Of a stretch of 32,919 nucleotides of DNA, positions 8,733 through 17,020 are shown piece by piece (the first letter of the stretch is position 1; the number at the start of each line of letters is the position of its first letter). Both the position numbers and the translations under genes were made by a program. This stretch comes from an uncultured Opitutia bacterium (lineage in GTDB: Bacteria; Verrucomicrobiota; Verrucomicrobiia; Opitutales; Opitutaceae), in assembly GCA_903869955.1 (NCBI GenBank), contig CAIQBC010000073.1, forward strand, positions 1-32,919, in the 5' to 3' direction. A model generated the notes under the pieces. The model saw nothing but the letters and a program-made list of their open reading frames with translations. It did no database searches and was not told where the DNA came from.

Positions 8733-9196
8733 GGGAGTTTGGTGACGGTGAGGGAAAAATTTTGCGCGCCCACCACCCTGAGCCGGGCACCCTTCTCGGC
8801 ATGACCGTCGAGCGAGCGCGCCTCGTGGCGCTCCCCGTCAACCTCCACCTGCCCCGTCGGCATGAGCGGCGTGAGCGCGACGCATTCCTTGCCGGTGAGC
8901 GCGGCGGCGGCGGTCACGGCCTGGCTCGCGCCGTGCTCGGGCGTGTGCAGGAAAAATCGCCGGCCAAAACGCGTCTTCGGCAGCAGGCCGTATTCAACGT
9001 AGAGCGCGATGGTCAGCAGCGCCGCCCCGGCCGCGAACGCCAGCAGCCCGCCGCCCACGCCAAACTCGTCAAACGCCTGCTTCGTGGCCCCGAGAAACGC
9101 GAGCACCCCGCCGACCGCGAGGATGATGCCCGGCGTGAACAGGTCGAGCACGAGGAGCACGATGCCGAGCACGAAAAGAAGGAGGATGGTCTGCAT
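8729..9196 (-). CDS. NfeD family membrane protein
   Basis: This 155-residue short NfeD protein is the usual genetic partner of bacterial flotillins. It has closely spaced hydrophobic helices ([30 protein letters not shown], and [18 protein letters not shown]) and a C-terminal OB-fold (about 100-155; [20 protein letters not shown], ending in [10 protein letters not shown]). The protease domain found in long NfeD proteins is absent. The frame is open further upstream, but that extension is Arg-rich and unlike the family, so I use the ATG at 9196. It is preceded by a C-rich tract (tccccccctccgcc-like), not a Shine-Dalgarno sequence. Its stop overlaps the floA start. Confidence 0.88.
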   Translation of the reverse strand: MQTILLLFVLGIVLLVLDLFTPGIILAVGGVLAFLGATKQAFDEFGVGGGLLAFAAGAALLTIALYVEYGLLPKTRFGRRFFLHTPEHGASQAVTAAAALTGKECVALTPLMPTGQVEVDGERHEARSLDGHAEKGARLRVVGAQNFSLTVTKLP

Positions 9197-9457
9197 GGCG
9201 GAGGGGGGACGGCGGGACGGTCGCAGCCCGAGGCCCCTGCCACAAGCACGAACGCACTGGAAAGCAGGGCGGCGTTTCCAACGCACGCTGTGGCGATGAA
9301 AAAACTTTGCCCACCCCGGGTTGGAATCAGCCCTTGAAGCCAAGGCTCAAATCTCCCGGGGGCCGCGCGATTTCGCGCATTGCGCCACCCGATGGTTTCT
9401 CCTTCGCTGCGGTTATACCATGATCGGACGCCACCCGCCGCCCGCCCGGCCTGCCCC

Positions 9458-11347
9458 ATGAGCCTCAGCCTTCTCCTGCTGGCCTACGCGCTTGGCCTGG
9501 TCGCACCCGGCTGGCTGGTCGCGCGGCTGCTCGGCGCAAAGCAGCCCTGGGCCATGGCCGGGCCGCTCTCGATGCTGGTTTTGTTGTTCGGCGTGGAGCT
9601 GTTCGACGCGGCCGGCATCCCGCTGCGCGCCGGGCCGATGTTCGCTTGGGAGCTCGCCGTCTGCGCCGCCCTGGCCGTCGCGCTCAGGAAATGGCCGCCG
9701 CGCGCCGGGCCGCCGGCAGTGGAAGCCTCCGGTGCCGCCATTCCGCCGGCGGCGGACGAACGCTGGCAAAATCGATTGCTGCTCGGCGGAATCGCGCTGC
9801 TCGGGCTGCTGGCGATCGCGCGCGGGTTCATGGCGCCACTGACCGGCTTCGACACGCTGTTCCGCTGGGACTTTCTCGCGCGCCAGGTGCTGAAGGAGCA
9901 CTCGCTCGCGTTTTACCCGCCGCTGAGTGCGGCGGATTTTCACGTTTATTTTCACCCCGACGGCTTCGCGCCGCTCGTGGCGATGAGCCACTGGTGGATT
10001 TACGCGGTGTCCGGCCAGACTGCGCCCGAGGCCGTGATGCCGCTGGCGATGGCCCAATACGTTGGCGCGCTCGCGCTGGCCTATCAGCTCGCGGCGCACC
10101 TGGCGGGCAGCCGGCGCGCGGGCGTGCTGGCGGCGGCGGTGCTCGCGGGCACGCCGCTGTTTTTCCGCTCCGTGATGATCGGGCAGGAGACGGGGCTGAC
10201 CGCCGTCGGCGTGGCCGGTATGGCGCTCGCCTTGTACACGGCGGCCGGGGCGAAGGACACCCGCGCCCTCGTGCTCGCCGGCCTGCTCGGCGGCGGCGTC
10301 GCCGGACTGGCGCGCGAATACGGCCCGGCCTTCGTGGCGGTCGGCATGCTCGTGCTGCTGTGGCGGCGGCTGGGCTGGCGGGCGGCCTTGGTTTTTGGCG
10401 GTGTGGCGGCACTGTCGCTCCTGCCCTGGCACCTGCGAAACTGGCTGCGCGGCGGCAACCCGCTCTACGGCCACGCGCCCGGCCTGTTTCCCGTCAATCC
10501 TGTCGCCGAGGCGCTGATGCGAAAATATCAGGCCCTGTTTGGCCTGCAAACCTACGACGCGGCGAAGTGGCGCGCGCTGGGCGGGCATCTGTTGCTTGAG
10601 GCGGGCGTGGTGGTGCTCGCCGGCCTCCCGGCCGCCGTCTGGCTGACGCGACGCGCGGGCTGGCTGCTGGCTGGCGCGGCGGGCGCGGGCGCGCTCTGGC
10701 TCGCGTCGGTCGGCTACACATCGGGCGGCCCGGACTACGCGGCGCGGGTGCTCAGCCCTGCGCTCGTGCTGCTCGCGGTCGCGGCGGCGGCGGGGCTGGA
10801 GCGGGTGTCACGCGGGCCGGTACGACGGTGGGCTGTCACGGGGCTGGTGCTCGCGGCAGCACTTTATGGCGCGGCCTGCGCGGAGGCGTTTCCCGGAGTG
10901 CCGTCCCTCGCCGGCGGCTGGGAGCAGGCGTGGGCGATGGCGAAAAACCGCTGGCCGTCCGGCGGCGCCGAGCAGGTGCTGCTCAGCCCCGACCTGCCAA
11001 AGGCGCTGCCGCCCGGCACACGCATCCTCACCGAGAACGCCTACGCCCACGCCGTGGTCGCGAATGCCGGCGCGGGCTACGACCTCGTGCCGGTCTGGAG
11101 CCCGGAGGTGGCGTTTCTCTTCGACAAGTCCCTCGGCGCGACGGAGCAGCGGCGCCGGCTGCGAGTGCTCAATATCACCGCGCTGCTGCTGTATCAGAAC
11201 AGCCCCAACACCAGGTTTCTCATGGAGAGCTCGCCTTTTTACACGGACGGGGTGCGCGAGCCCGAGCCGGGAAAACTCGCCGTCGCGTGGCCGATCCTCT
11301 GGCAAGGCCCCGTCTTCGCCATCTGCCTGATTCCAGCAGCGGACTGA
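9458..11347 (+). CDS. Polytopic membrane protein, probable GT-C-type glycosyltransferase
   Basis: This 629-residue protein has about ten or more membrane helices beginning right at the N-terminus (MSLSLLLLAYALGLVAPGWL). A conserved-looking segment with FRWDFLARQVLKEHSL and FHVYFHPDGFAPLV follows the first helices, and PWHLRNWLRGGNPLYG lies mid-protein; the arginine/asparagine pair before GNP is common in ArnT/PMT-like lipid-linked sugar transferases. The C-terminus is soluble. By that resemblance it may transfer a sugar from a polyprenyl carrier to a cell-envelope acceptor outside the membrane. The frame continues upstream to 9380, but that extension is not membrane-like. It ends 65 bases before glnD. 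The family assignment is moderate and the substrate is unknown. Confidence 0.65.
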   Translation: MSLSLLLLAYALGLVAPGWLVARLLGAKQPWAMAGPLSMLVLLFGVELFDAAGIPLRAGPMFAWELAVCAALAVALRKWPPRAGPPAVEASGAAIPPAADERWQNRLLLGGIALLGLLAIARGFMAPLTGFDTLFRWDFLARQVLKEHSLAFYPPLSAADFHVYFHPDGFAPLVAMSHWWIYAVSGQTAPEAVMPLAMAQYVGALALAYQLAAHLAGSRRAGVLAAAVLAGTPLFFRSVMIGQETGLTAVGVAGMALALYTAAGAKDTRALVLAGLLGGGVAGLAREYGPAFVAVGMLVLLWRRLGWRAALVFGGVAALSLLPWHLRNWLRGGNPLYGHAPGLFPVNPVAEALMRKYQALFGLQTYDAAKWRALGGHLLLEAGVVVLAGLPAAVWLTRRAGWLLAGAAGAGALWLASVGYTSGGPDYAARVLSPALVLLAVAAAAGLERVSRGPVRRWAVTGLVLAAALYGAACAEAFPGVPSLAGGWEQAWAMAKNRWPSGGAEQVLLSPDLPKALPPGTRILTENAYAHAVVANAGAGYDLVPVWSPEVAFLFDKSLGATEQRRRLRVLNITALLLYQNSPNTRFLMESSPFYTDGVREPEPGKLAVAWPILWQGPVFAICLIPAAD

Positions 11348-11412
11348 ACCGTGCGCGCGCCCCATTTCCCGCTTTGCGCCGCCGGGCAATTTCCCCTTGC
11401 CTGAGCGCATCC

Positions 11413-14247
11413 ATGACCGGACGCATCCAGAAACACGCGCGCTCGCGCCTCGACTTCACCGGCGAGGTGCCCGTCGCCAGACGCCTCGCCGCCTGCAAGA
11501 CCTTTCTCCGCCTGGAAAGCGCCATGATCCGCATGCGCCACGACGCGGGCGAACCGGGCCTCGCCGTCACCAAGGCACGGGCCGACATGGTGGACGCGCT
11601 GCTCGCGCACCTCTTTGACTACGCACTTGCGGACTACGCGCGGAAGCGCGGCGTGCCGCCGTCGCCGGTGGCGCTGCTCGCGCTCGGCGGCTATGGGCGG
11701 GCCGAGCTGTCGCCGCTCAGCGATGTGGACATCATGTTTTTGTTCCCCTCGAAAGCGAAACCGGCCGCGATCAAGCCGCTGCAGGAGCATCTGGTGAACG
11801 AGATCCTTTACCCGCTCTGGGACTGCGGTCTGAAGGTCGGCCACTCGACGCGCACAGTCGAGGAGGCCTTCGCCGAAGCGCGCAAGGACATCCAGACCAA
11901 GACCGCGCTGCTGGAGGCGCGGCTCGTCGCCGGCACCGCGTCGCTGTTCGAAGGCTTTGCGACGGCTTTCCGGACTTTTTACACCACGGACAAACCGCTC
12001 GAATACATCGCCGCACGTCTGGCCGACCAAGCTGACCGGCGGATGAAGCACGGCGGCACGGTCTTCTTGCAGGAACCCGACATCAAAAACGGCGTCGGCG
12101 GCCTGCGCGACTTCCAAAACGCCCTCTGGATGGCGCGGGTGAAGTTCGGTGTCGCCGGTCTCGACGAGCTGGCGGCACAAAATTATCTGCGCAAAAATGA
12201 GCTGCGCGATTTCCAGCGCGCCTACGACTTTCTTCTGCGCGCGCGCAACGAGCTGCATTTCCTCAGCAAGCGCGCCACCGATCTGCTCGACCTCGAGGCC
12301 CAGCCGCGCGTCGCCGCCGGCCTCGGCTACACGCACCGCAGCGTGCTGGGGCGCGTCGAGCAGTTCATGCACGATTACTACCGGGCGGCGCAGACCATTC
12401 ACCGCATCGCCAAGATCGCCGAGCACCGGCTCGCCCTGGCGGCCGCCCCGGCAGCGGGCGAGGGCAAATTTTCCTTCCGCGCGCTCGTGCGCTCCACGCG
12501 GTTTCAAAAGACCAAGCGGGTGGACGGCTTCCTCCTGCGCGGCAGCGAGCTCAGCGCGGAGACGGAGGACGTATTTCACACCGATCCGGTGCGGCTTATC
12601 CGCGTGTTTCGCCACTGCCAGCAGCTCCAGGCCCAGCCTGATTTCGCGCTCCAGACACTTATCCATGACTCGCTGCCGCTCATCACGCGCAGGGTCGGCC
12701 AGTCACCCGACGCGTGCATCAGCTTCCGCGCCATCCTCGACGAGGTCGGCGCGGTGTTTCCCACGCTCAACCTCATGCATGAGCTCGGCGTGCTCGGGCG
12801 CTTCATCCCCGAGTTTCGCGCGCTCACCTGTCTCGTGCAGCACGAGTTCTACCACCGCTACACGGCTGACATCCACACGCTGAACACCATCCGCGAGCTC
12901 GACCTGGTTTTCACCGAACCCGGCCCGCCACAGCTCAAATACCGCGCCGCGCTGCACGAGACGGCCCGCCCCGCACTGCTCTACGTCACCCTCCTGCTGC
13001 ACGACATCGGCAAGGCCCGCGGCATCCAGGGCCACGCCGAGAGCGGCGTCGAGATCGCCCGCCCGCTCCTCGCCCGGCTCAACGTGAATCCCGACGAGGT
13101 CGAGACAGTGATTTTTCTCATCAAAAATCATCTCCTGATGGCACGCTTCTGGCAGAAGCGGGACGTGGATGATCCCAACACCGCCGCGGCCTTCGCGGCG
13201 CTCGTGCCCGACGCCGAGCGCCTCCGCTTCCTCTACGTCCATACGTTTTGCGACGCACGGGGCACCGCTGCGGGCCTGTGGAACGACTACAAGGATACGC
13301 TCCACACCACCCTCTGCCGCGCCACGCTCGAACACCTGACGCACGGGGCGGCCATCGCCGCCCGCCATACCCAGCGCCTCCACATGCTCCAACAGGACCT
13401 CCTCACCCAAAAAATCCCCGGCATCAGCGCGGAGGAAATTGACGCGCACTTCCACCTCCTGCCTGAGCGTTACTTTATCCAGACCGAACCCACCGAGATC
13501 GCGCTGCACCTCCGCATGGTCCACCGCCTGCTTGCCGCCATCGCCACCGCCGACTCCGTCGGCTCGCTCAAGCCCGTCATCGAGTGGCACGACGACCTCA
13601 ACCGCTCACTGACTGTCGTCCACGTCGTCACCTGGGACCGCGCCGGCCTCTTCTACCGGCTCGCCGGCGCGTTCGGTGTCGCCGGGCTTTCCATCCTCGG
13701 CGCCAAGGTCGTCTCGCGCAGCGACCACATCGCCATTGACACCTTTCACGTCGTGGATCCCGCCCGGGGCGGCCCCGTCCAAAACGCCAAGGCACAGGAA
13801 ACCTTTGCCCGCACCGTCGAAGAAGCCCTCGTCCACCAGCGCGACCTGCTCCCCGACATCGTCGCGCAGGCCAGGAAACATGCCGCGAGCCGCCTCCTCG
13901 CCACGCCCGGTGGGGACAGCCTTCACGGCTCCTTCCCGCCCACGGCGGACGTGTATCATGAGCTCTCGATGCAACGCACCATCGTCGAGATCCAAGCTCG
14001 CGACGAGATCGGCCTGCTCTTCCGCCTGGCGAAGACCATTTCCGACCACCACTTCGACATCACCTTCGCCCGCATCGGCACCGAGCGGGGCGTAGCCATA
14101 GACACCTTTTACATCGAGGACGAAAACAACGCCCCCGTGTCCGACGCCACCCGCCTCCCCGCCCTCCGCGCTGCGCTCCAGCAAATCATCGCCCCCGCGC
14201 CAGTCGAGGCCGTGCCCACTGCGCTCGCCCTCGCCGAACGTGGGTGA
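11413..14247 (+). CDS. glnD: [Protein-PII] uridylyltransferase/uridylyl-removing enzyme GlnD
   Basis: GlnD (944 residues) senses glutamine and adds or removes UMP on PII signal proteins, setting glutamine synthetase activity and nitrogen gene expression. The nucleotidyltransferase motif LGGYGRAELSPLSDVD lies at 91-106 with the catalytic aspartates. The PII-UTase linker domain follows, then the HD hydrolase domain (LLLHDIGKARGIQGHAE, near 525-540). Two C-terminal ACT domains begin near 732 (VVHVVTWDRAGLFYRLAGAF) and 852 (TIVEIQARDEIGLLFRLAK) and bind glutamine in this family. All domains are present and the length is normal. The frame runs far upstream through the glycosyltransferase gene, but the ATG at 11413 gives the right N-terminus. 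Confidence 0.95.
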   Translation: MTGRIQKHARSRLDFTGEVPVARRLAACKTFLRLESAMIRMRHDAGEPGLAVTKARADMVDALLAHLFDYALADYARKRGVPPSPVALLALGGYGRAELSPLSDVDIMFLFPSKAKPAAIKPLQEHLVNEILYPLWDCGLKVGHSTRTVEEAFAEARKDIQTKTALLEARLVAGTASLFEGFATAFRTFYTTDKPLEYIAARLADQADRRMKHGGTVFLQEPDIKNGVGGLRDFQNALWMARVKFGVAGLDELAAQNYLRKNELRDFQRAYDFLLRARNELHFLSKRATDLLDLEAQPRVAAGLGYTHRSVLGRVEQFMHDYYRAAQTIHRIAKIAEHRLALAAAPAAGEGKFSFRALVRSTRFQKTKRVDGFLLRGSELSAETEDVFHTDPVRLIRVFRHCQQLQAQPDFALQTLIHDSLPLITRRVGQSPDACISFRAILDEVGAVFPTLNLMHELGVLGRFIPEFRALTCLVQHEFYHRYTADIHTLNTIRELDLVFTEPGPPQLKYRAALHETARPALLYVTLLLHDIGKARGIQGHAESGVEIARPLLARLNVNPDEVETVIFLIKNHLLMARFWQKRDVDDPNTAAAFAALVPDAERLRFLYVHTFCDARGTAAGLWNDYKDTLHTTLCRATLEHLTHGAAIAARHTQRLHMLQQDLLTQKIPGISAEEIDAHFHLLPERYFIQTEPTEIALHLRMVHRLLAAIATADSVGSLKPVIEWHDDLNRSLTVVHVVTWDRAGLFYRLAGAFGVAGLSILGAKVVSRSDHIAIDTFHVVDPARGGPVQNAKAQETFARTVEEALVHQRDLLPDIVAQARKHAASRLLATPGGDSLHGSFPPTADVYHELSMQRTIVEIQARDEIGLLFRLAKTISDHHFDITFARIGTERGVAIDTFYIEDENNAPVSDATRLPALRAALQQIIAPAPVEAVPTALALAERG

Positions 14248-14360
14248 AACATTTCGTCGGGGCGGGCGCATCCATCGGAATACCCGCCGCCCCCGCACCC
14301 TTCGGGTGGTGACGCGAGTTTTCCCGTCGTTTCCCGTTTACCCCCGACCGTAATGGCAGC

Positions 14361-14390
14361 GCGACCGGGCCGGCCGGCATTTATTTTTTT
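14361..14390 (+). terminator. Possible terminator downstream of glnD
   Basis: A GC palindrome (CCGGGCCGGCCGG, 14365-14377) is followed by an AT-rich tract with a run of seven or more T (14380-14390). The stem is short and can pair in several registers, so this is a weak candidate. It would separate glnD from the zinc-ribbon/TPR gene starting at 14437. Confidence 0.4.
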
Positions 14391-14436
14391 GCCAAAGGCG
14401 GTTTCCTGCGAACACCCTTCGCGCCCACCCCTCCCC

Positions 14437-17016
14437 ATGCCCTCCACCGTCAACGGAATCGGAACCCATTATTACGGCCAGAAAAACCTCCAGCGTCGCC
14501 CCGGCCCCTGCCCGCATTGCGGCCGCGCGGTCGAGCTGACCTCCTACGACACCCGCCTCTGGTTCGTCGTGGTGTTCATCCCCGTGATTCCGCTGGGGCG
14601 CAAACGCATCATTGATAAATGCCCCTCCTGCACGCGCCATTTTGCGGTGGATGCGGACAAATGGGAGACTTCCAAGCAGCTCGAGGTCTCCGGTGCCGAG
14701 GAAAAATTCCGCACCAACCCCACGCCGGAGAATGCCGCCACCGTCCATCAGCAGTTGGTCAATTTTCACCAGTTCGACGAGGCCGCCGCCTTCCGCCAAA
14801 AGACCGGCGAACAGTTTCCCGACAGCGCGATGCTGCAGGCGTATTTTGGCGACGCGCTCACGCACTTTGGCAAGCTGGACGAAGCCGCGCCCTACTACGC
14901 CCGCGCTCTCGCGCTGCGCCCCGACCTGCCGGCGGCGCGCGCCGGCGTGGCCGACGGGCACATTCGCGCCGGCCGGCTCGATGAGGCCGGCCCGTTGCTC
15001 GAATTTCTTGCGAAACCGGGCGCGGCACAGCTTTACCCGCTCGCGCCGCTGGAGCGGCTCGGCCTCGCCTACCAAAAGGCCGGCCGTCACGCCGACGCGC
15101 TGGCCGTGTTCACCAAGCTGCTGGAGGCGTTGCCCAAGCTTTCCGACCACAAGGGCTTCCGCGCCATGGTGCAAAAGTCGGAAAAGGCGCTCGGCCGGAA
15201 GGACACCATGCTGCCCAAGAAAAAATTCAGCTGGCGCGGCCTGTTCTCCCGCTCCGCCACGCCGGCCCGGTCCGGCACCGTGTCGGGCGCGCGCGCCCTG
15301 TTCATCCTGGGCGTGCTGCTCGCCCTGCTCGCACTCGGCTTTACCATCGGCAACGAATACATCCGCCGCCACCGCACGCTGCACTTCGTCAACGCCTACG
15401 CCCAGCCCGCCACGGTAGAGATCGTCGGCACCGGCGTGAGCCAAAAAGTCGGCCGGCACGAGTCGGTCGTCCTGCCCGAGGGCAAATACCACGCGCTCAT
15501 CTCCGGGCCCGTGAAACAGGAGCTGGATTTCGAGGTGAGCGCCCCCTACTTCAGCCGCTGGTCCGACGACCCCGCGTGGGTACTGAACATCGGGGGCGAC
15601 GCCGTCCTTTTGCGCCGCGCGGTAACTTACCGCCACGACCCGCCGCCCGCGTCGCTCGAATTCCACTTCGGCCAGCCGTTCGAGCTGATTGCGAACGTCA
15701 CCCATCCGTTCACCGGCCTGCCCGAAACGGTACAAATGAAGGAGGGGGAATCGCGCATCCTCGTGGACCTGCAGCTCTATGAGGGCGACGGGGCCAGCCT
15801 CCTTGGCTATTTCCTTGACCAGAAGGACCCGGGTCGCGCGCTGGATGTGGCCGAGCACTGGCTGCGCCCGCACCTGGAGGACGAGACCGTGCTGCGCCTC
15901 TATGTCGCGACCGCCCAGCGCGAGAAAGCCGCCGCGCGCGCCGACGCCTACCTGGGCGACGGCCTCGCCGCACGGCCCGTCCGCACCGCGTGGCACCGCG
16001 TGTACCAAGGCCTGCATGACACGACCGCCGGACATGCGGCGCTCCTCGCCAAATACGACGCGCTCCTCGCCGCCGCCCCCGCTGACTCCGCGCTGCTCTA
16101 CCTGCGCGGACGCATTGACGGCAACCGCGCCGCCACCCGCGATTTCTTCGAGCGCGCCGCGCGCGCCGACGCGCGCAACCCCTACCCGGTGTTCGGCCTG
16201 GCCTTCGACCGCATGGCCGCCGGCGACTGGGCCGGCGCCCGGCCCCTGTTCGCCCAAGTCCTCGCGCTCCAGCCCAAGGACCTGGGTTACGAAAATTCGC
16301 TCGTGCTCGCGCGGCTCGCCTTGGGTGAGGCCGCCGCCGTCGAGCAGGAGACCCGGGAGCGTCTGCGGCACGACGCCACCAGCATCCTGCTTGTCGTCCG
16401 GCTCGTGGACGCGCTCGCGGCCCAGGACCACCGCGCCGAGGCGCTGCAGGCGTGCGACGCCTTCGCGCAGGTTGCGGCCAAGCACGGCGCCAGCGGCCAG
16501 ACGGCCGCCGCCGCCGTGCGCCGTCACGCGCTGTATGCACTCGGGGATTTTGCCGCACTGGAAAAAGCCGCCGGCGGCGGCTCGGCCCCGGAAAAAACCG
16601 ACCGCACGCTGGCACTCATCGAGCAAGGCCGCCTCGCCGAGGCCGTGAAGGCGCTGCCCGCTTCCGCCAACGACGACGAACCGCTCGTCCTTGCGCTCGC
16701 GCTCGCCGCCGCGTGGCGGCAGACGGGCGACACGACCGAGGCCGACCGCTGGCTCGCCCAGGCGAGGAATATATTGGCGGCCGGCAACCCCGACTATGTC
16801 CAGGCCGCCGCCTGGCTTGGCGCCGCCGCACCGCCCACCGCCGCAGCGGCGCAGGACGTGGCCGTTTCCCCCAACCTCAAGGCCCTCCTGCTCGTCGCCG
16901 TCATCGCGTGGCACCCCGAGGCCCGCGCCGAGCTTGCCCCGCTGGCCCGCCGGCTAAACGTAGAGCGCGCGTTCCCGTTTCATTTCGTCCAGCGCGCCAC
17001 CACCCCCGCGCCCTGA
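14437..17016 (+). CDS. Zinc-ribbon and TPR membrane protein
   Basis: This 859-residue protein has no name I can give. It opens with a treble-clef or zinc-ribbon module (CPHC at 25-28 and CPSC at 62-65) with a hydrophobic stretch RLWFVVVFIPVIPLGRKR between the cysteine pairs. TPR-like helical repeats follow (about 90-250), then one membrane helix (about 287-306). The long C-terminal half begins beta-rich (about 313-450) and then returns to TPR-like repeats (to about 800). This suggests a two-sided scaffold spanning the membrane. The frame is open upstream to 14353, but MPSTVNGIGTHYYG is the plausible start. The leader is C-rich. The M48 protease starts four bases after its stop, so they almost certainly form one operon. 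Confidence 0.8.
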   Translation: MPSTVNGIGTHYYGQKNLQRRPGPCPHCGRAVELTSYDTRLWFVVVFIPVIPLGRKRIIDKCPSCTRHFAVDADKWETSKQLEVSGAEEKFRTNPTPENAATVHQQLVNFHQFDEAAAFRQKTGEQFPDSAMLQAYFGDALTHFGKLDEAAPYYARALALRPDLPAARAGVADGHIRAGRLDEAGPLLEFLAKPGAAQLYPLAPLERLGLAYQKAGRHADALAVFTKLLEALPKLSDHKGFRAMVQKSEKALGRKDTMLPKKKFSWRGLFSRSATPARSGTVSGARALFILGVLLALLALGFTIGNEYIRRHRTLHFVNAYAQPATVEIVGTGVSQKVGRHESVVLPEGKYHALISGPVKQELDFEVSAPYFSRWSDDPAWVLNIGGDAVLLRRAVTYRHDPPPASLEFHFGQPFELIANVTHPFTGLPETVQMKEGESRILVDLQLYEGDGASLLGYFLDQKDPGRALDVAEHWLRPHLEDETVLRLYVATAQREKAAARADAYLGDGLAARPVRTAWHRVYQGLHDTTAGHAALLAKYDALLAAAPADSALLYLRGRIDGNRAATRDFFERAARADARNPYPVFGLAFDRMAAGDWAGARPLFAQVLALQPKDLGYENSLVLARLALGEAAAVEQETRERLRHDATSILLVVRLVDALAAQDHRAEALQACDAFAQVAAKHGASGQTAAAAVRRHALYALGDFAALEKAAGGGSAPEKTDRTLALIEQGRLAEAVKALPASANDDEPLVLALALAAAWRQTGDTTEADRWLAQARNILAAGNPDYVQAAAWLGAAAPPTAAAAQDVAVSPNLKALLLVAVIAWHPEARAELAPLARRLNVERAFPFHFVQRATTPAP

Positions 17017-17020
17017 CCGC

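Noticed and set aside
6792-8804. 670-codon plus-strand frame over the hypothetical gene and floA
   Set aside because: It crosses three well-supported genes (the RodZ-like end, the hypothetical gene and floA) and encodes an Arg/His/Leu-rich product with no family features.
10828-11412. N-terminal extension of glnD into the glycosyltransferase gene
   Set aside because: The extra 195 residues are Arg/Ala-rich shadow sequence. The ATG at 11413 gives the normal GlnD length and N-terminus.
11239-12666. 475-codon minus-strand frame inside glnD
   Set aside because: glnD is fully supported by its nucleotidyltransferase, HD and ACT motifs; the antisense product has no domain.
14338-16914. 858-codon open frame antisense to the zinc-ribbon/TPR gene
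   Set aside because: It is a shadow of GC-rich codon use on the other strand. Its translation has no recognisable domain, while the sense frame has a Cys4 ribbon, TPR repeats and a membrane helix.
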